A program made the translations under genes and the position numbers. Below the pieces are notes generated by a model, which worked only from the letters and a program-made list of their open reading frames with translations, was not told the origin of the DNA and did no database searches. DNA of 64,000 nt from an uncultured Collinsella sp. (GTDB lineage: Bacteria; Actinomycetota; Coriobacteriia; Coriobacteriales; Coriobacteriaceae). Location: NCBI GenBank assembly GCA_959019775.1, contig CAUEPS010000007.1, positions 10,784 to 74,783 of the forward strand. Reading direction: 5' to 3'. Below, one piece after another: positions 1 to 11,714 of this stretch; the first letter of the stretch is position 1; each line of letters begins with the position of its first letter.

Positions 1-983
1 ACGGCAAGGCGCGCGGCGGCCTTGGCGATGGGGAAACCCGTGGCCTTGGAGGCCAGCGCGGACGAACGGCTCACGCGCGGGTTCATCTCGATGACAATGA
101 GGCGGCCGGTCTGGGGGTTCACGGCAAACTGCACGTTGGATCCGCCGGTCTCGACGCCAATCTTCTCCAGAATGGCGAGCGACGCGACACGCATGCGCTG
201 GTACTCAAGGTCACTCAGGGTCTGCGCCGGCGCCACCGTGATGGAGTCGCCGGTATGCACGCCCATGGGGTCGAGATTCTCGATGGAGCACACGATGATG
301 CCGTTGCCGGCATGGTCGCGCATGACCTCCATCTCGTACTCTTTCCAGCCCTCGATGGACTCCTCGACCAGCACCTCGTGGGCGGGCGAAAGCTCAAGAC
401 CCTGACTCACGATGGAGACGAGCTCCTCGTGGGTATGCGCGATGCCGCCGCCGGCACCGCCGAGGGTAAAGCTCGGACGCAGCACGCAGGGATACCCCAC
501 GCGCTCGGCGATGGCCTCGGCGTCAGCCACGCTGTAGGCGTAGCCCGAGCGCGCGACCTCCAGGCCGATCTCGGCCATGGCCTCGTTAAAGAGCTTGCGG
601 TCCTCGCCGCGCTCGATGGCGGCCAGGTCGCAACCGATCATCTCGACGCCGTACTTGTCGAGCGTGCCGTCCTTTGCCAGCTCGACGGCAGCGTTCAGAC
701 CGGTCTGGCCGCCCAGCGTGGGCAGCAGCGCGTCCGGACGCTCCTTCTTAATCACGCGCTCAATGAACTCGGCAGTGATGGGCTCAACATAGGTGCGGTC
801 GGCAAGACCCGGGTCGGTCATGATGGTTGCCGGGTTGGAGTTGACTAGGATGACCTCAAAGCCATCCTCCTTGAGCACCTTGCAGGCCTGGGCGCCGGAG
901 TAGTCAAACTCACAGGCCTGACCGATAACGATGGGGCCCGAACCAATGACGAGGATGCGCTTGATGTCAGTACGTTTAGGCAT
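1..983 (-). CDS. carB: Carbamoyl-phosphate synthase large subunit, N-terminal part (cut by window edge)
   Basis: Large subunit of carbamoyl-phosphate synthase, which joins bicarbonate, ammonia from CarA and two ATP to make carbamoyl phosphate for pyrimidines and arginine. The visible 327 or so residues are the N-terminus. They begin [20 protein letters not shown], followed by the ATP-grasp signatures [15 protein letters not shown] and [20 protein letters not shown]. The start is fixed by an AGGAGG-type ribosome site (990-996) just upstream. The rest of the roughly 1070-residue protein lies beyond the left edge. carA lies directly upstream on the same strand, so the two form the usual carAB pair. 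Confidence 0.97.
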   Translation of the reverse strand, partial: MPKRTDIKRILVIGSGPIVIGQACEFDYSGAQACKVLKEDGFEVILVNSNPATIMTDPGLADRTYVEPITAEFIERVIKKERPDALLPTLGGQTGLNAAVELAKDGTLDKYGVEMIGCDLAAIERGEDRKLFNEAMAEIGLEVARSGYAYSVADAEAIAERVGYPCVLRPSFTLGGAGGGIAHTHEELVSIVSQGLELSPAHEVLVEESIEGWKEYEMEVMRDHAGNGIIVCSIENLDPMGVHTGDSITVAPAQTLSDLEYQRMRVASLAILEKIGVETGGSNVQFAVNPQTGRLIVIEMNPRVSRSSALASKATGFPIAKAAARLA

Positions 984-1081
984 GTTTAAAACCTCCTAGA
1001 GAGGCTGACTCAATGTTTTGGAAAAGTCAGCGAGGGTGCAGCTGGTGCATCAGGTTGCCGTGATGCGAGGGCGCGCTGGGC

Positions 1082-2587
1082 TTATGCCCGCGCGTCCGAA
1101 GCAGAACGGCAAGATGATGTGCCAGATGCAGCCGCAGCGTCGACCGGTCCGCCGTTCGGTAGAACGGCGGAACCATCGTCGGCGAAATTCCAGCCGGCGA
1201 GGCGGTCCTTCGCGGTGTCGATGTCCAGGTAGTTCTCCTCGCCGTCCATGAGTCGCGTAAAGGCGGTAAAGAGATAGTGGGCATCGGTGGGGCCGGGCGA
1301 GGCCTCGGGGTGGTACTGCACCGAGAAGCACGGCGCGTCGAGCAGCTGGATACCCTCGGCGGTGCCGTCGTTGAGGTTCACATGCGTCAGGCGAATACGG
1401 CCGAAGCGCTCGTTCATCACGACCGGCGCGATGCCGCGACGCACCCAGGCGCGCAGGTCGCCGTCGGCCGCATGCTCGGTCTCGCCGCCGGAAAGCTCGG
1501 GAACAAGCTTGCCCAAGCTGGGGAACAGCAGGCCAAAGCCATGGTTTTGCGCGGTAATCTCCACGCGGCGGCTCACCAGGTTCATAACCGGCTGGTTGCC
1601 ACCGCGGTGACCGAACTTAAGCTTTTCCATCTGAGCGCCGCAGGCCAGGCTGATCATCTGATGACCCAGGCAAATACCAAAGACCGGCACCTTGCCGATC
1701 AGCTGCTGCACCTGCTCGTAGGTCTCCACCACGGCATCGGGATCGCCGGGGCCGTTGGACAAAAAGACGCCATCGGGATTCATGTCGAGCACCTCACTCG
1801 CGGGCGTATCCCACGGCACGACGGTCAGGTCGCAGCCGGCGCGGACCAGGCCCTCCAGAATGCCGCGCTTCACGCCGCAGTCGTAGGCAACCACCTTGTG
1901 GCGGGCAGGGGCGGCGGCGGTGAGCGCAAAATCATGCGTAGCAGGCAGGTCGCTCGCAGTAAAGGCATGAGGCTCAGGGCAGCTCACGGTCTTGACCAAG
2001 TTCTCGCCCACCAACGTGGGGGCTGCGGCCAGACGCTCGGCAAGTTCGTCGACGTCAAAGACCTCGGTCGAGATAATGCCCATCTTGGAGCCGTTGTCGC
2101 GCAGGTGGCGCACCAAGGCGCGGGTGTCGACGCCCTCGATGGCGACGATACCGTGGGCGCGCAGGTACTCCGGCACGCTTTCGGCAGAACGCCAGTTAGA
2201 AGGCGTAGCGCACATGTCGCGCACGATCATGCCACGCATGGCCGGAGCGCTCGCAGGGCGAGCGGCGTCACCGGGGAAGGCCGACTGGACGTCGGTCTCA
2301 TCAATACCGTAGTTGCCGATCTGCGGATAGGTCATGGTTACGATTTGGCCGGCATAGCTCGGATCGGTCATGACCTCAAAGTAGCCCTCAAGCGAGGTGT
2401 TGAAGCAGACCTCGCCGGTCGCGGTACCCTCGGCACCGCATGCACGGCCATAAAAAATGGTCCCATCCTCAAGGTACAGGATGCAGGGACCGCAGGTGCC
2501 CTTGCTGGTTTTGGCCAGCATGCGCTGGCAAAGCTCGCTGGGCGCGAAGGTGCGGGCAGCAGTGCCCGCAGTATGGTTGTTCGCCAT
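1082..2587 (-). CDS. carA: Carbamoyl-phosphate synthase small subunit (glutamine amidotransferase)
   Basis: Glutaminase subunit that supplies ammonia to CarB. At 501 residues it is longer than the usual 360-390. The N-terminal CPSase domain (about 35-180) includes LYLEDGTIFYGRACGAEG and FNTSLEGYFEVMTDPSYAGQ. The class I amidotransferase domain carries the nucleophile motif PVFGICLGHQM and the His/Glu motif SVQYHPEASPGP. The extra length is a low-complexity N-terminus and a tail of about 55 residues after the catalytic domain (DIDTAKDRLAGWNFADDGSA onward), which I cannot assign. AAGGAGAATT precedes the ATG. carB begins about 100 bases downstream. Confidence 0.97.
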   Translation of the reverse strand: MANNHTAGTAARTFAPSELCQRMLAKTSKGTCGPCILYLEDGTIFYGRACGAEGTATGEVCFNTSLEGYFEVMTDPSYAGQIVTMTYPQIGNYGIDETDVQSAFPGDAARPASAPAMRGMIVRDMCATPSNWRSAESVPEYLRAHGIVAIEGVDTRALVRHLRDNGSKMGIISTEVFDVDELAERLAAAPTLVGENLVKTVSCPEPHAFTASDLPATHDFALTAAAPARHKVVAYDCGVKRGILEGLVRAGCDLTVVPWDTPASEVLDMNPDGVFLSNGPGDPDAVVETYEQVQQLIGKVPVFGICLGHQMISLACGAQMEKLKFGHRGGNQPVMNLVSRRVEITAQNHGFGLLFPSLGKLVPELSGGETEHAADGDLRAWVRRGIAPVVMNERFGRIRLTHVNLNDGTAEGIQLLDAPCFSVQYHPEASPGPTDAHYLFTAFTRLMDGEENYLDIDTAKDRLAGWNFADDGSAVLPNGGPVDAAAASGTSSCRSASDARA

Positions 2588-2723
2588 AATTCTCCTTCCC
2601 GGTCTCTCCGGACCGGCTTAAAGGTTGGTAGTTAGGCCTTGCGGTATTTTAACCGCAAGTATGCGCCATGGCGTTAATTTCATCGAAATGTTTACGAAAT
2701 GATAATTATGACTTTCTATGCAT

Positions 2724-2832
2724 AATGATTTTTCTGGGACGGGGATTTAAAAATCATTCTGCCATGTATGCAGTTGGCACCAAAGCCCCGTTCTCAAAAT
2801 GATTATTTAATCCCCGTCCCAGAAAAATCATC
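2724..2832. repeat. Inverted pair of TGGGACGGGG-core palindromic repeats
   Basis: Two 35-base units, 2724-2758 and 2798-2832, are near-exact inverted copies around a 39-base spacer. Each unit also has self-complementary ends (AATGATTTTT / AAAAATCATT) around a TGGGACGGGG core. They lie in the 280-base gap between the carA start and the gene at 2870. A third, related unit is at 20193-20232. The gap shows no other gene. Confidence 0.75.
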
Positions 2833-2863
2833 CCGCGTGGGCGCTTGGCTCACGCGGGATGAT
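2832..2863 (-). terminator. Hairpin terminator of the 2870-3829 gene
   Basis: The stem CATCCCGCGTG / CACGCGGGATG has an 11-base loop. On the minus strand it is followed by ATTTTTC, directly after the stop of the upstream gene. Its T-run is shared with the adjacent TGGGACGGGG repeat. Confidence 0.7.
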
Positions 2864-2869
2864 GGCGTC

Positions 2870-3829
2870 TTATTTGTCCTGCTCCAGCAGATCGGACGGT
2901 GTGCGATCGGGCTTGCCGCCGCGGAAAATCTCGCGGCCATGCAGACGATGCTCCAGGTCACGTTCGTCCTTTTCCTCGTCAATCTTGGTCTGGCTCACCG
3001 CCGGGTCCTCAATCAGCGACGACACCGAGTTCACCTGCTTTTGAATGCGCTCGGCAATCGTATCGTCCATGCTCACGATATGCATCTTCCAGTCGATGTT
3101 CGTAGCGCTCGATGAGCTCTTGGTCCACACAAACGTCAAAATGGCGCTCTGATGACCCCGCGCGGGAAACATGCCAAAGAAGGAATCATGCTGGATATTG
3201 CTGTCCTCATCGATATAGGCGTGCACGTTGTACACCACACGGTCGATCTTGTCGTTGAGCAGGGCGTTGGTCGCAAGCGCCGCCGCCTGGATCTGCCCGT
3301 TGGACAGCAGCTCGAGCTCGTTGGCAGACGATGTGTCCAACACCGTCACCTCGACCGTGCCCGTACGCTCATCGGCCTCATCGACGGTAAAGTCGAGCGG
3401 GAACTGCGTAAAGCCGTTACCCCACTCAAGGCCGCCCTTCAGCGCCGTGGAAACGGTATCCACCGAAACGCTCTCGGACAGATTGGCGGTGTTCAGGCGT
3501 CGCATCACGCCGTAGCCAATCTGCATGCCAACAATCAGCACCAAGATGCCGATGACCACAGCCATAGCGGTCTTCGTAATGGTATGACTCACCTGCGAAC
3601 CCGAGGGATCGTCCTCGGACAACGGGTCGATATGTTTTGCCTGACTCGCGCGATCAACGCTGCGAAGCTGCGCCAGCGCCGCCTTGTCGCCGCGCTTGAC
3701 GGCAGCCTCTTTTTCGCGCATGCGCTCGGTGCGCTTTTTGGCAAGCGTCGGATCCAAAACGCCGGATGCGTCGATCTCGGAGAATAACTCCGTCACTTCT
3801 TCCGGAGTCAAAGGGTTCTTCTCAGCCAT
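2870..3829 (-). CDS. Unknown single-pass membrane protein
   Basis: I do not recognise a family. The 319-residue protein has a charged cytoplasmic N-terminus of about 95 residues (PLTPEEVTELFSEIDASGV), one hydrophobic segment (TAMAVVIGILVLIVGMQI, about 100-122) and a soluble domain of about 150 residues probably outside the membrane. The tail is very acidic and basic (KIDEEKDERDLEHRLHGREI). The gene starts 19 bases after the ABC exporter stop on the same strand, so the two are likely cotranscribed. A role with the exporter is possible, but only position supports it. Confidence 0.85.
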   Translation of the reverse strand: MAEKNPLTPEEVTELFSEIDASGVLDPTLAKKRTERMREKEAAVKRGDKAALAQLRSVDRASQAKHIDPLSEDDPSGSQVSHTITKTAMAVVIGILVLIVGMQIGYGVMRRLNTANLSESVSVDTVSTALKGGLEWGNGFTQFPLDFTVDEADERTGTVEVTVLDTSSANELELLSNGQIQAAALATNALLNDKIDRVVYNVHAYIDEDSNIQHDSFFGMFPARGHQSAILTFVWTKSSSSATNIDWKMHIVSMDDTIAERIQKQVNSVSSLIEDPAVSQTKIDEEKDERDLEHRLHGREIFRGGKPDRTPSDLLEQDK

Positions 3830-3848
3830 AAACTTCCTGTCATATCAA

Positions 3849-5621
3849 TCAGTCGAGCTCGTGCGCACGCGCACCTTCGAACTGCATTCGATAGTAACGG
3901 GCATAGGTGCCGCCACGGGCGAGAAGCTGCTCATGCGTGCCACGTTCCACAACGCGACCATGCTCGACAGTCGCAATCTCGTCAGCATGCTTAATAGTCG
4001 AGAGACGGTGGGCGATGATGATCGTGGTACGGCCGCGTGCCAGCTCTTCGAGCGACTCCTGAACCGCTTCCTCGCTCTCGTTATCCAAAGCACTCGTCGC
4101 CTCGTCCAAGATCAGAATTTTGGGATTCTTGAGAAACACGCGCGCGATGGCGACACGCTGTTTCTGTCCACCCGAAAGACGACTGCCGCGCTCGCCCACA
4201 ATCGTGTCATAGCCTTGCGGCAGCGACTCGATAAAGGCGTCGATATTGGCGCGGCGAGCGGCCTCGGCGATTTCAGCCGCCGTAGCACCCGGCTTGCCGT
4301 AGGCGATATTCTCGCCAATCGTACCGTCAAACAGGTAGACATCCTGCTGCACGAGGCCAATAGCACGGCGCAAGCTCTGTTGCGTCACGTCACGCACGTC
4401 CTGTCCGTCGATGCTGATGGATCCGTCAGCCACGTCGTAAAAGCGCGGCAGCAACGAACAAGTCGTAGACTTGCCGCCGCCCGAGGGGCCAACCAGCGCG
4501 ATGGTCTGGCCGGGCTTGATAGACAGGTCCATGTGGTCGATAACAGGGCGTCCGTCGGCGCCGCCCTCGCCCAACTCAACATCCTCATAGCTAAAGCACA
4601 CGTCGCGATACTCAACAGCGCCCGCCGTCACCTGCAGATCCACGGCACCCGGCTTATCCTGAATATCCGGCGCGGTCGAGAGCACCTCGTCCATACGCTT
4701 AAAGCCGGCGATTGCCTTCTGATACGTTTCGGCCGAATTGACAAGCGTCTCGAGCGGCGTGCAGAACAGCGAAATATAAAGTGCGAAGGTCGCCATATCG
4801 ACCGCCTGCAGCTGTCCCTGGGCGACCAGCCAGCCGCCCAGCAGCACTACAATCACATAGAGCACACCCGAGAGCAGACCATACGTCGCGGTATAGACGC
4901 CCATGGCGTGGTACATGTTCTCCTTGGACGAAAGGTAGCGGTCGTTAGAGGCACGGAACTTGGCACGCTCGGTCTCCTCGTTGGCAAAGCTCTTGACCAC
5001 GCGCATGCCCGCCAGCGAATCCTGCAGCTGCGCATTAATGCCGCTGATCTTTTTGCGGTTGTCGCTAAAGACCTCACGCATGCGCATGTTCTGCCAAAAC
5101 ATGACGACCGCAAACGCCGCCGTCACCACGGCCATGGCAAGCGCTAGCACCGGGGCGATGGTAAAGAGGATCACAAACGAGCCGATAATCTCGATACCGC
5201 AGATGATGATCCACTCGGGTACGTGATGCGCTGCCTCACAGATATCAAATAGGTCGTTGACCACGCGGCTCATCATATCGCCCGAGCTGTTGCGGTCGAA
5301 GTATGCAAAGCTAAAGCGCTCGTACTGGTCAAACAGGTCCTCGCGCATCTTGGACTCCATGCGCGCGCCCATCACGTGGCCCCAGTAGCTCACAAAGTAG
5401 CGGCAGGCGCAACGGATGGCATACATCAGCACCAAGCCCACCGCGATCATACCGAGCGCTTGCATAATGGCAGCCTGGCCCTGGGTAAACAACCCACCGG
5501 TCAGATTGCGCAGGATAATGGGAAACGCCAGGTCAATGGCGGCAAGCACCAGGGCGCAAACAGTATCGGCAACAAAAAGCCCCATCTGGGGCTTGTAATA
5601 CGAAAGAAAACGCTTCAGCAT
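3849..5621 (-). CDS. ABC exporter, fused permease and ATPase (MsbA/BmrA type)
   Basis: Half-transporter that works as a dimer in the inner membrane and exports a lipid, drug or peptide; the substrate cannot be read from sequence. At 590 residues it has the family's usual length. Residues 1-310 form a six-helix type I exporter domain. The ATPase follows with Walker A GPSGGGKST, the Q-loop region, signature LSGGQKQRVAIARVFL, Walker B ILILDEATSALD and the switch His in IIIAHRLSTI. All catalytic motifs are intact. It has no partner half-transporter nearby, so it is probably a homodimer. It precedes the unknown membrane protein gene by 19 bases. Confidence 0.95.
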   Translation of the reverse strand: MLKRFLSYYKPQMGLFVADTVCALVLAAIDLAFPIILRNLTGGLFTQGQAAIMQALGMIAVGLVLMYAIRCACRYFVSYWGHVMGARMESKMREDLFDQYERFSFAYFDRNSSGDMMSRVVNDLFDICEAAHHVPEWIIICGIEIIGSFVILFTIAPVLALAMAVVTAAFAVVMFWQNMRMREVFSDNRKKISGINAQLQDSLAGMRVVKSFANEETERAKFRASNDRYLSSKENMYHAMGVYTATYGLLSGVLYVIVVLLGGWLVAQGQLQAVDMATFALYISLFCTPLETLVNSAETYQKAIAGFKRMDEVLSTAPDIQDKPGAVDLQVTAGAVEYRDVCFSYEDVELGEGGADGRPVIDHMDLSIKPGQTIALVGPSGGGKSTTCSLLPRFYDVADGSISIDGQDVRDVTQQSLRRAIGLVQQDVYLFDGTIGENIAYGKPGATAAEIAEAARRANIDAFIESLPQGYDTIVGERGSRLSGGQKQRVAIARVFLKNPKILILDEATSALDNESEEAVQESLEELARGRTTIIIAHRLSTIKHADEIATVEHGRVVERGTHEQLLARGGTYARYYRMQFEGARAHELD

Positions 5622-5652
5622 GTGGTCCTCAAAGAAATATCAGCAACATAAG

Positions 5653-5691
5653 GCCCTGGGACAAAGTAATCAGTAGTTCTTGTCCCAGGGC
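5653..5691 (-). terminator. Hairpin between NUDIX gene and ABC exporter
   Basis: A 12-base perfect stem (GCCCTGGGACAA / TTGTCCCAGGGC) with a 15-base loop lies 12 bases past the NUDIX stop. No clear T-run follows on either strand, so its role as a terminator is likely by position but not certain. Confidence 0.5.
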
Positions 5692-5703
5692 TATCCCCAC
5701 TCG

Positions 5704-6399
5704 TTACAGCTCGGCTCCGCCTAGTCTATGCGCGATGCTGTCGCAAGCCAAGGCGCCCACGACGGTCTTGGCGTCTTCGATCTTGCCGTCGAGCACGGCG
5801 TCGATCAGCTCGTGCAGCGGCACCAGGTCAACGTTGACGAACTCGTCATCATCGGGGTTGGGCGCATCAAACTCGAGCTTGGTAGCCAAGTAGATGTGGA
5901 TGATCTCATCGCAAAAACCGCAGGACGTGACAATCGACGTCAAAAAGCGAATGCGACCAGCCCTAAAGCCTGTCTCCTCATGCAGCTCGCGTTTGGCGCA
6001 ATCGAGCGGGTCCTCGCCTGGATCGAGCTTGCCGGCGGGAATCTCGACCGTCACACGGTCGATGGCGGTGCGGTACTGACGCACCAGTACGATCTTGCCG
6101 CTCTCGGTCAGCGCCACAACGGCCGCCGCACCCGGATGGCGAACGATATCGCGGGCGCTGCGGCGACCGTTGGGCAGCTCGACCTCAAGACGATGGACGT
6201 CGAGGATCTTGCCCTTCCAGGCGCACTCCTCCGAAAGAATCTTCTCGTGCAGCTCGGCATCGTGCGGGTCGTCGTCGCCCAGCACCAGTGCCGGCTCGTC
6301 AGCGACCTCGCCACCAGGCTCGCCCTCGGCGTGCCCATACATGCGACTGTCCTCCTCGACGATCTGCGCGTCCACGAGCTCTTCGTTCTTCTCGTCCAT
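5704..6399 (-). CDS. NUDIX hydrolase, ADP-ribose pyrophosphatase type
   Basis: Hydrolyses a nucleoside diphosphate linked to another group, most likely ADP-ribose. The full Nudix box is present: GKLDPGEDPLDCAKREL followed by HEETGF, matching GX5EX7REUXEEXGU. The VRQYRTAIDRVTVEIPAG lead-in is typical of ADP-ribose pyrophosphatases. The protein is 231 residues, with an acidic N-terminal extension of about 45 residues not usual for the family. I chose the ATG at 6399 rather than 6408 because GAGAGGA lies at proper spacing only for the former. It follows purD by 21 bases and may be in its transcript. Confidence 0.93.
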   Translation of the reverse strand: MDEKNEELVDAQIVEEDSRMYGHAEGEPGGEVADEPALVLGDDDPHDAELHEKILSEECAWKGKILDVHRLEVELPNGRRSARDIVRHPGAAAVVALTESGKIVLVRQYRTAIDRVTVEIPAGKLDPGEDPLDCAKRELHEETGFRAGRIRFLTSIVTSCGFCDEIIHIYLATKLEFDAPNPDDDEFVNVDLVPLHELIDAVLDGKIEDAKTVVGALACDSIAHRLGGAEL

Positions 6400-6420
6400 C
6401 CGTCTCATTCCTCTCGGATT

Positions 6421-7725
<1,305 letters not shown>

Positions 7726-7776
7726 GGGTGCCTCCTCTATGGATGAATGGCCCGCTCCGCGCGAGCCCTTTGCAAG

Positions 7777-7825
7777 CAAATATACCCCTCGGCCGCCCGT
7801 CCGGGCTGCAAAGGGGTATATCGCA
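7777..7825 (-). terminator. Hairpin after purA
   Basis: An ATATACCCCT / AGGGGTATAT stem surrounds a GC-rich inner part and sits between the purA stop (7843) and the purD ribosome site. By position it ends purA transcripts, so purD probably has its own promoter or depends on read-through. Confidence 0.65.
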
Positions 7826-7842
7826 ATAACCGTATAAACCGA

Positions 7843-9138
<1,296 letters not shown>

Positions 9139-9222
9139 TTACATTCATGGACTGTCCGTGCGCCACGATGGCGCGCAGAAGCACAAAACATTCCCAGTAT
9201 ACCCGTGCAACGGGCGCCTGTC

Positions 9223-10614
9223 CTACTCCTCGGCATGTGCCCCATCAAGCTCATAGAACTTGGTGGATGCCGGCAGGAACATCAGGTCGACGTCGCCGAT
9301 CGGGCCCGAACGGTTCTTGGCCACGACGATACGTGTAACGCCCTCGTCGGGTCGATCGTCACGCGAGGCCTCGGCCTCATCGGCGGAGCGGTCCAAGAAC
9401 ATAACGATGTCGGCGTCCTGCTCGATGGAGCCCGATTCACGCAGGTCGGACAGCTGCGGGCGTTTGCCGGTACGGGACTCGACCTGACGCGACAGCTGCG
9501 ACAGCGCGATCAACGGAATCTTGAGCTCCTTGGCCATGATCTTTAAGCCACGCGACATCTCGGAGACCTCGACGGTACGGCTCTCGGAGCGACGTCCCGG
9601 CGGAGGACTCACCAGCTGCAGGTAGTCCAGGATGATGATGGCCTTCTCCTTGTTGTGGAGCATGCGGCGGCTCTTGGCGCGGATCTCGGTCACCGTGGTG
9701 CCGGGCGTATCGTCAATCAAAATGTCGAGCTTAGACAAGGTCTGCGTGGCCTCGTTGATATTGGCCCACTGCTCGGGGCTAATGCGGCCCGTACGGAAGT
9801 CGCTGATCGAGATCATGGCGTAGGCGCAAATCAGGCGCTGGGCAATTTCCTTGCCCGACATCTCCAGCGAAAAGAAGCCGACGGTATAGCCCGCAGCGGC
9901 GGCGTTGAGCGCCAGGTTCAGAGCGAACGACGTCTTACCCACGGCAGGGCGGGCGCCGATAATGATGAGCTGGCCCTCGCGGAAACCCATAAGCATGCGG
10001 TCGAGTGACGGGAAGCCGGTGGGCACGCCCGTGGCCTGTCCGCCGGCCTTACACACTTCCTCGGCCTCGTTATAGGCCTCGACCATAAACTCGGTCAGCG
10101 TCTTATAGCTCGACTTGACCTCGCGCGCCGTGACCTTGAGCAGCTTGCTCTCGGCCAGCTCCACGACCTCTTTGGTGTCGGTAGGGGCGTTATAGGCCAG
10201 CGCGTTGATCTCGTTGGTGGCACCGATCAGCTCGCGCAGCATCGAGTCGCGACGGACGATGGCGGCATGGTGCTGCCAGTTCACGAGCGACAGGGTCTGA
10301 CCCATCAGCTCCAAAATGTAGGCCTCGCCGCCCACGGCATCAAGCTTGTTGATACTACGCAGATAATCGATCAGCGAGATAGAGTCAATGGGAATGCGGC
10401 TGTTGTACATATCGACCATCGCGGTGTAAATGGTCTTATGGATGGGCCGGTAGAAGTCATCGGGCTGCAGCTCGACCTGGGCCTCCTCGACCACCTCGGG
10501 CGACAGCAGCATGGCGGCCAGTACATTGGCCTCTGCATCTTGGTTTTGAGGGAGACCCAACTTGGAGCCACGGTCCTCGACCGTCAGCCCCATCTCCCTT
10601 TCGTCATATGCCAT
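9223..10614 (-). CDS. dnaB: Replicative DNA helicase
   Basis: Hexameric fork helicase. The N-terminal DnaB domain (LPQNQDAEANVLAAMLLSPE) is followed by the RecA-like motor with Walker A GARPAVGKTSFALN, Walker B AIIILDYLQLV and LSQLSRQVESR. The protein is about 463 residues, the family's usual length, with no intein. The chosen ATG at 10614 has GAGGAT 5 bases upstream; an alternative start at 10626 adds four residues. It is the last gene of the rpsF-ssb-rpsR-rplI-dnaB group, an order shared by many bacteria. Confidence 0.96.
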   Translation of the reverse strand: MAYDEREMGLTVEDRGSKLGLPQNQDAEANVLAAMLLSPEVVEEAQVELQPDDFYRPIHKTIYTAMVDMYNSRIPIDSISLIDYLRSINKLDAVGGEAYILELMGQTLSLVNWQHHAAIVRRDSMLRELIGATNEINALAYNAPTDTKEVVELAESKLLKVTAREVKSSYKTLTEFMVEAYNEAEEVCKAGGQATGVPTGFPSLDRMLMGFREGQLIIIGARPAVGKTSFALNLALNAAAAGYTVGFFSLEMSGKEIAQRLICAYAMISISDFRTGRISPEQWANINEATQTLSKLDILIDDTPGTTVTEIRAKSRRMLHNKEKAIIILDYLQLVSPPPGRRSESRTVEVSEMSRGLKIMAKELKIPLIALSQLSRQVESRTGKRPQLSDLRESGSIEQDADIVMFLDRSADEAEASRDDRPDEGVTRIVVAKNRSGPIGDVDLMFLPASTKFYELDGAHAEE

Positions 10615-10776
10615 GAGCATCCTCATTCATATCGCTTGCGAGCATCCATAGTATCAGCCACGGTCCCAAAACGGGCCGCGCCCCGGCAATCATCACCGAA
10701 CGAAACGGATGAACGGTCCCGCGTTTGGGACTTCACCACAACGCCTGCCATGGCGCTCGCCAAGCGTAGAAAACAA

Positions 10777-10812
10777 AAGGGCGCCCTGGTCTCCCAGAGC
10801 GCCCTTCTTAGA
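10777..10812 (-). terminator. Terminator after rplI
   Basis: AAGGGCGCTCT / AGGGCGCCCTT stem followed on the minus strand by TTTGTTTTC, just past the rplI stop. It would separate the ribosomal genes from dnaB, at least partly. Confidence 0.8.
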
Positions 10813-10838
10813 ACAAGATTGTTGCGTTGCAGCAAATG

Positions 10839-11360
10839 CTACTCGGCAGCAGCCTCAGTCTCGACCTCGGCGGTCTCGGCCTCGGCGACCTCAGCCTCGG
10901 CAGCGAGCTCCTCGGCGGTAACGCCAACGAGAACGACAACCTCGGCCTTGATCTCGCGGTACAGCGAGATGGCAACGGTGTGGGCACCGGCAACCTTGAT
11001 GGGCTTACCGAGCTCGACGCGCTTGCGGTCGATGTCCATACCGAGCTGAGCCTTGATGGCGTCAGCGATCATAGCGGCGGTAACGGAGCCAAAGAGGATG
11101 CCCTCGTCGCCGACCTTGACGTCAACGGTGACCGTCTTGCCCTCGAAGGCAGCCTTGGTCTCGTTGGCGGTGGCCAGACGGACGGCCTCGCGCTTGGCGA
11201 TGTTGTTGCGACGCTCGTCAAGCTGCTTGAGGTTGCCCTTGGTGGCGGCAACAGCGAGCTTCTTGGGGAACAGGAAGTTCTCAGCGTAACCCTGAGCGAC
11301 CTCTACGACGTCACCCTCGCCGCCCTTGCCCTTGATCTCATCGAGAAGAATAACCTTCAT
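10839..11360 (-). CDS. rplI: 50S ribosomal protein L9
   Basis: Binds 23S rRNA domain V at the base of the L1 stalk. The L9 N-domain signature is MKVILLDEIKGKGGEGDVVE with VAQGYAENFLFPKKLAVAAT, followed by the long connecting helix and C-domain. At 173 residues it is about 25 longer than typical. The excess is an Ala/Glu tail (AEELAAEAEVAEAETAEVE) that looks like an unstructured, lineage-specific addition. It starts 15 bases after the rpsR stop. Confidence 0.98.
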   Translation of the reverse strand: MKVILLDEIKGKGGEGDVVEVAQGYAENFLFPKKLAVAATKGNLKQLDERRNNIAKREAVRLATANETKAAFEGKTVTVDVKVGDEGILFGSVTAAMIADAIKAQLGMDIDRKRVELGKPIKVAGAHTVAISLYREIKAEVVVLVGVTAEELAAEAEVAEAETAEVETEAAAE

Positions 11361-11375
11361 GATGCGTCTCCCTTC

Positions 11376-11642
11376 TTAGCCGCGGTCGCGGTTGCCACGA
11401 GAGGAAACCACGGGGACGGTGTACGGCAGGAGAGCCATCTCGCGGGCGCGCTTGATGGCGTTGGCGATGTCATGCTGATGCTGCGTGCAAGCGCCAGTGA
11501 CGCGACGGGGCTTGATCTTGCCACGGTCGGTCATGTACTTACGGAGAAGCTGAGTGTCCTTATAGTCGATGAACTCAGTGTTCTCCTTGCAGAACTGGCA
11601 GTACTTACGACGCGGCTGACGTGCAGAAAAATCATTAGCCAT
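11376..11642 (-). CDS. rpsR: 30S ribosomal protein S18
   Basis: Small-subunit protein that pairs with S6 on the platform. The 88-residue protein has [17 protein letters not shown], the S18 core [17 protein letters not shown], and [12 protein letters not shown]. The two cysteines of a CxxC pair are kept. The start at 11642 has AAAGG 8 bases upstream; the longer ORF start at 11693 lacks support. It lies between ssb and rplI. Confidence 0.98.
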   Translation of the reverse strand: MANDFSARQPRRKYCQFCKENTEFIDYKDTQLLRKYMTDRGKIKPRRVTGACTQHQHDIANAIKRAREMALLPYTVPVVSSRGNRDRG

Positions 11643-11714
11643 GTCAAAATACCTTTCGTTTGGCAACTTCGGCGAACCAAAGCCGCCTCTCACTCAAAAA
11701 TAGGTGAACAGCCC

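Noticed and set aside
1277..2635. Long plus-strand ORF opposite carA
   Set aside because: Antisense shadow of a high-GC gene, with His/Ala/Gly-rich low-quality protein.
2660..2720. Possible ArgR-type box upstream of carA (AT-rich with CATAATTATCATT)
   Set aside because: Match too weak to call; would need a regulon-wide motif search.
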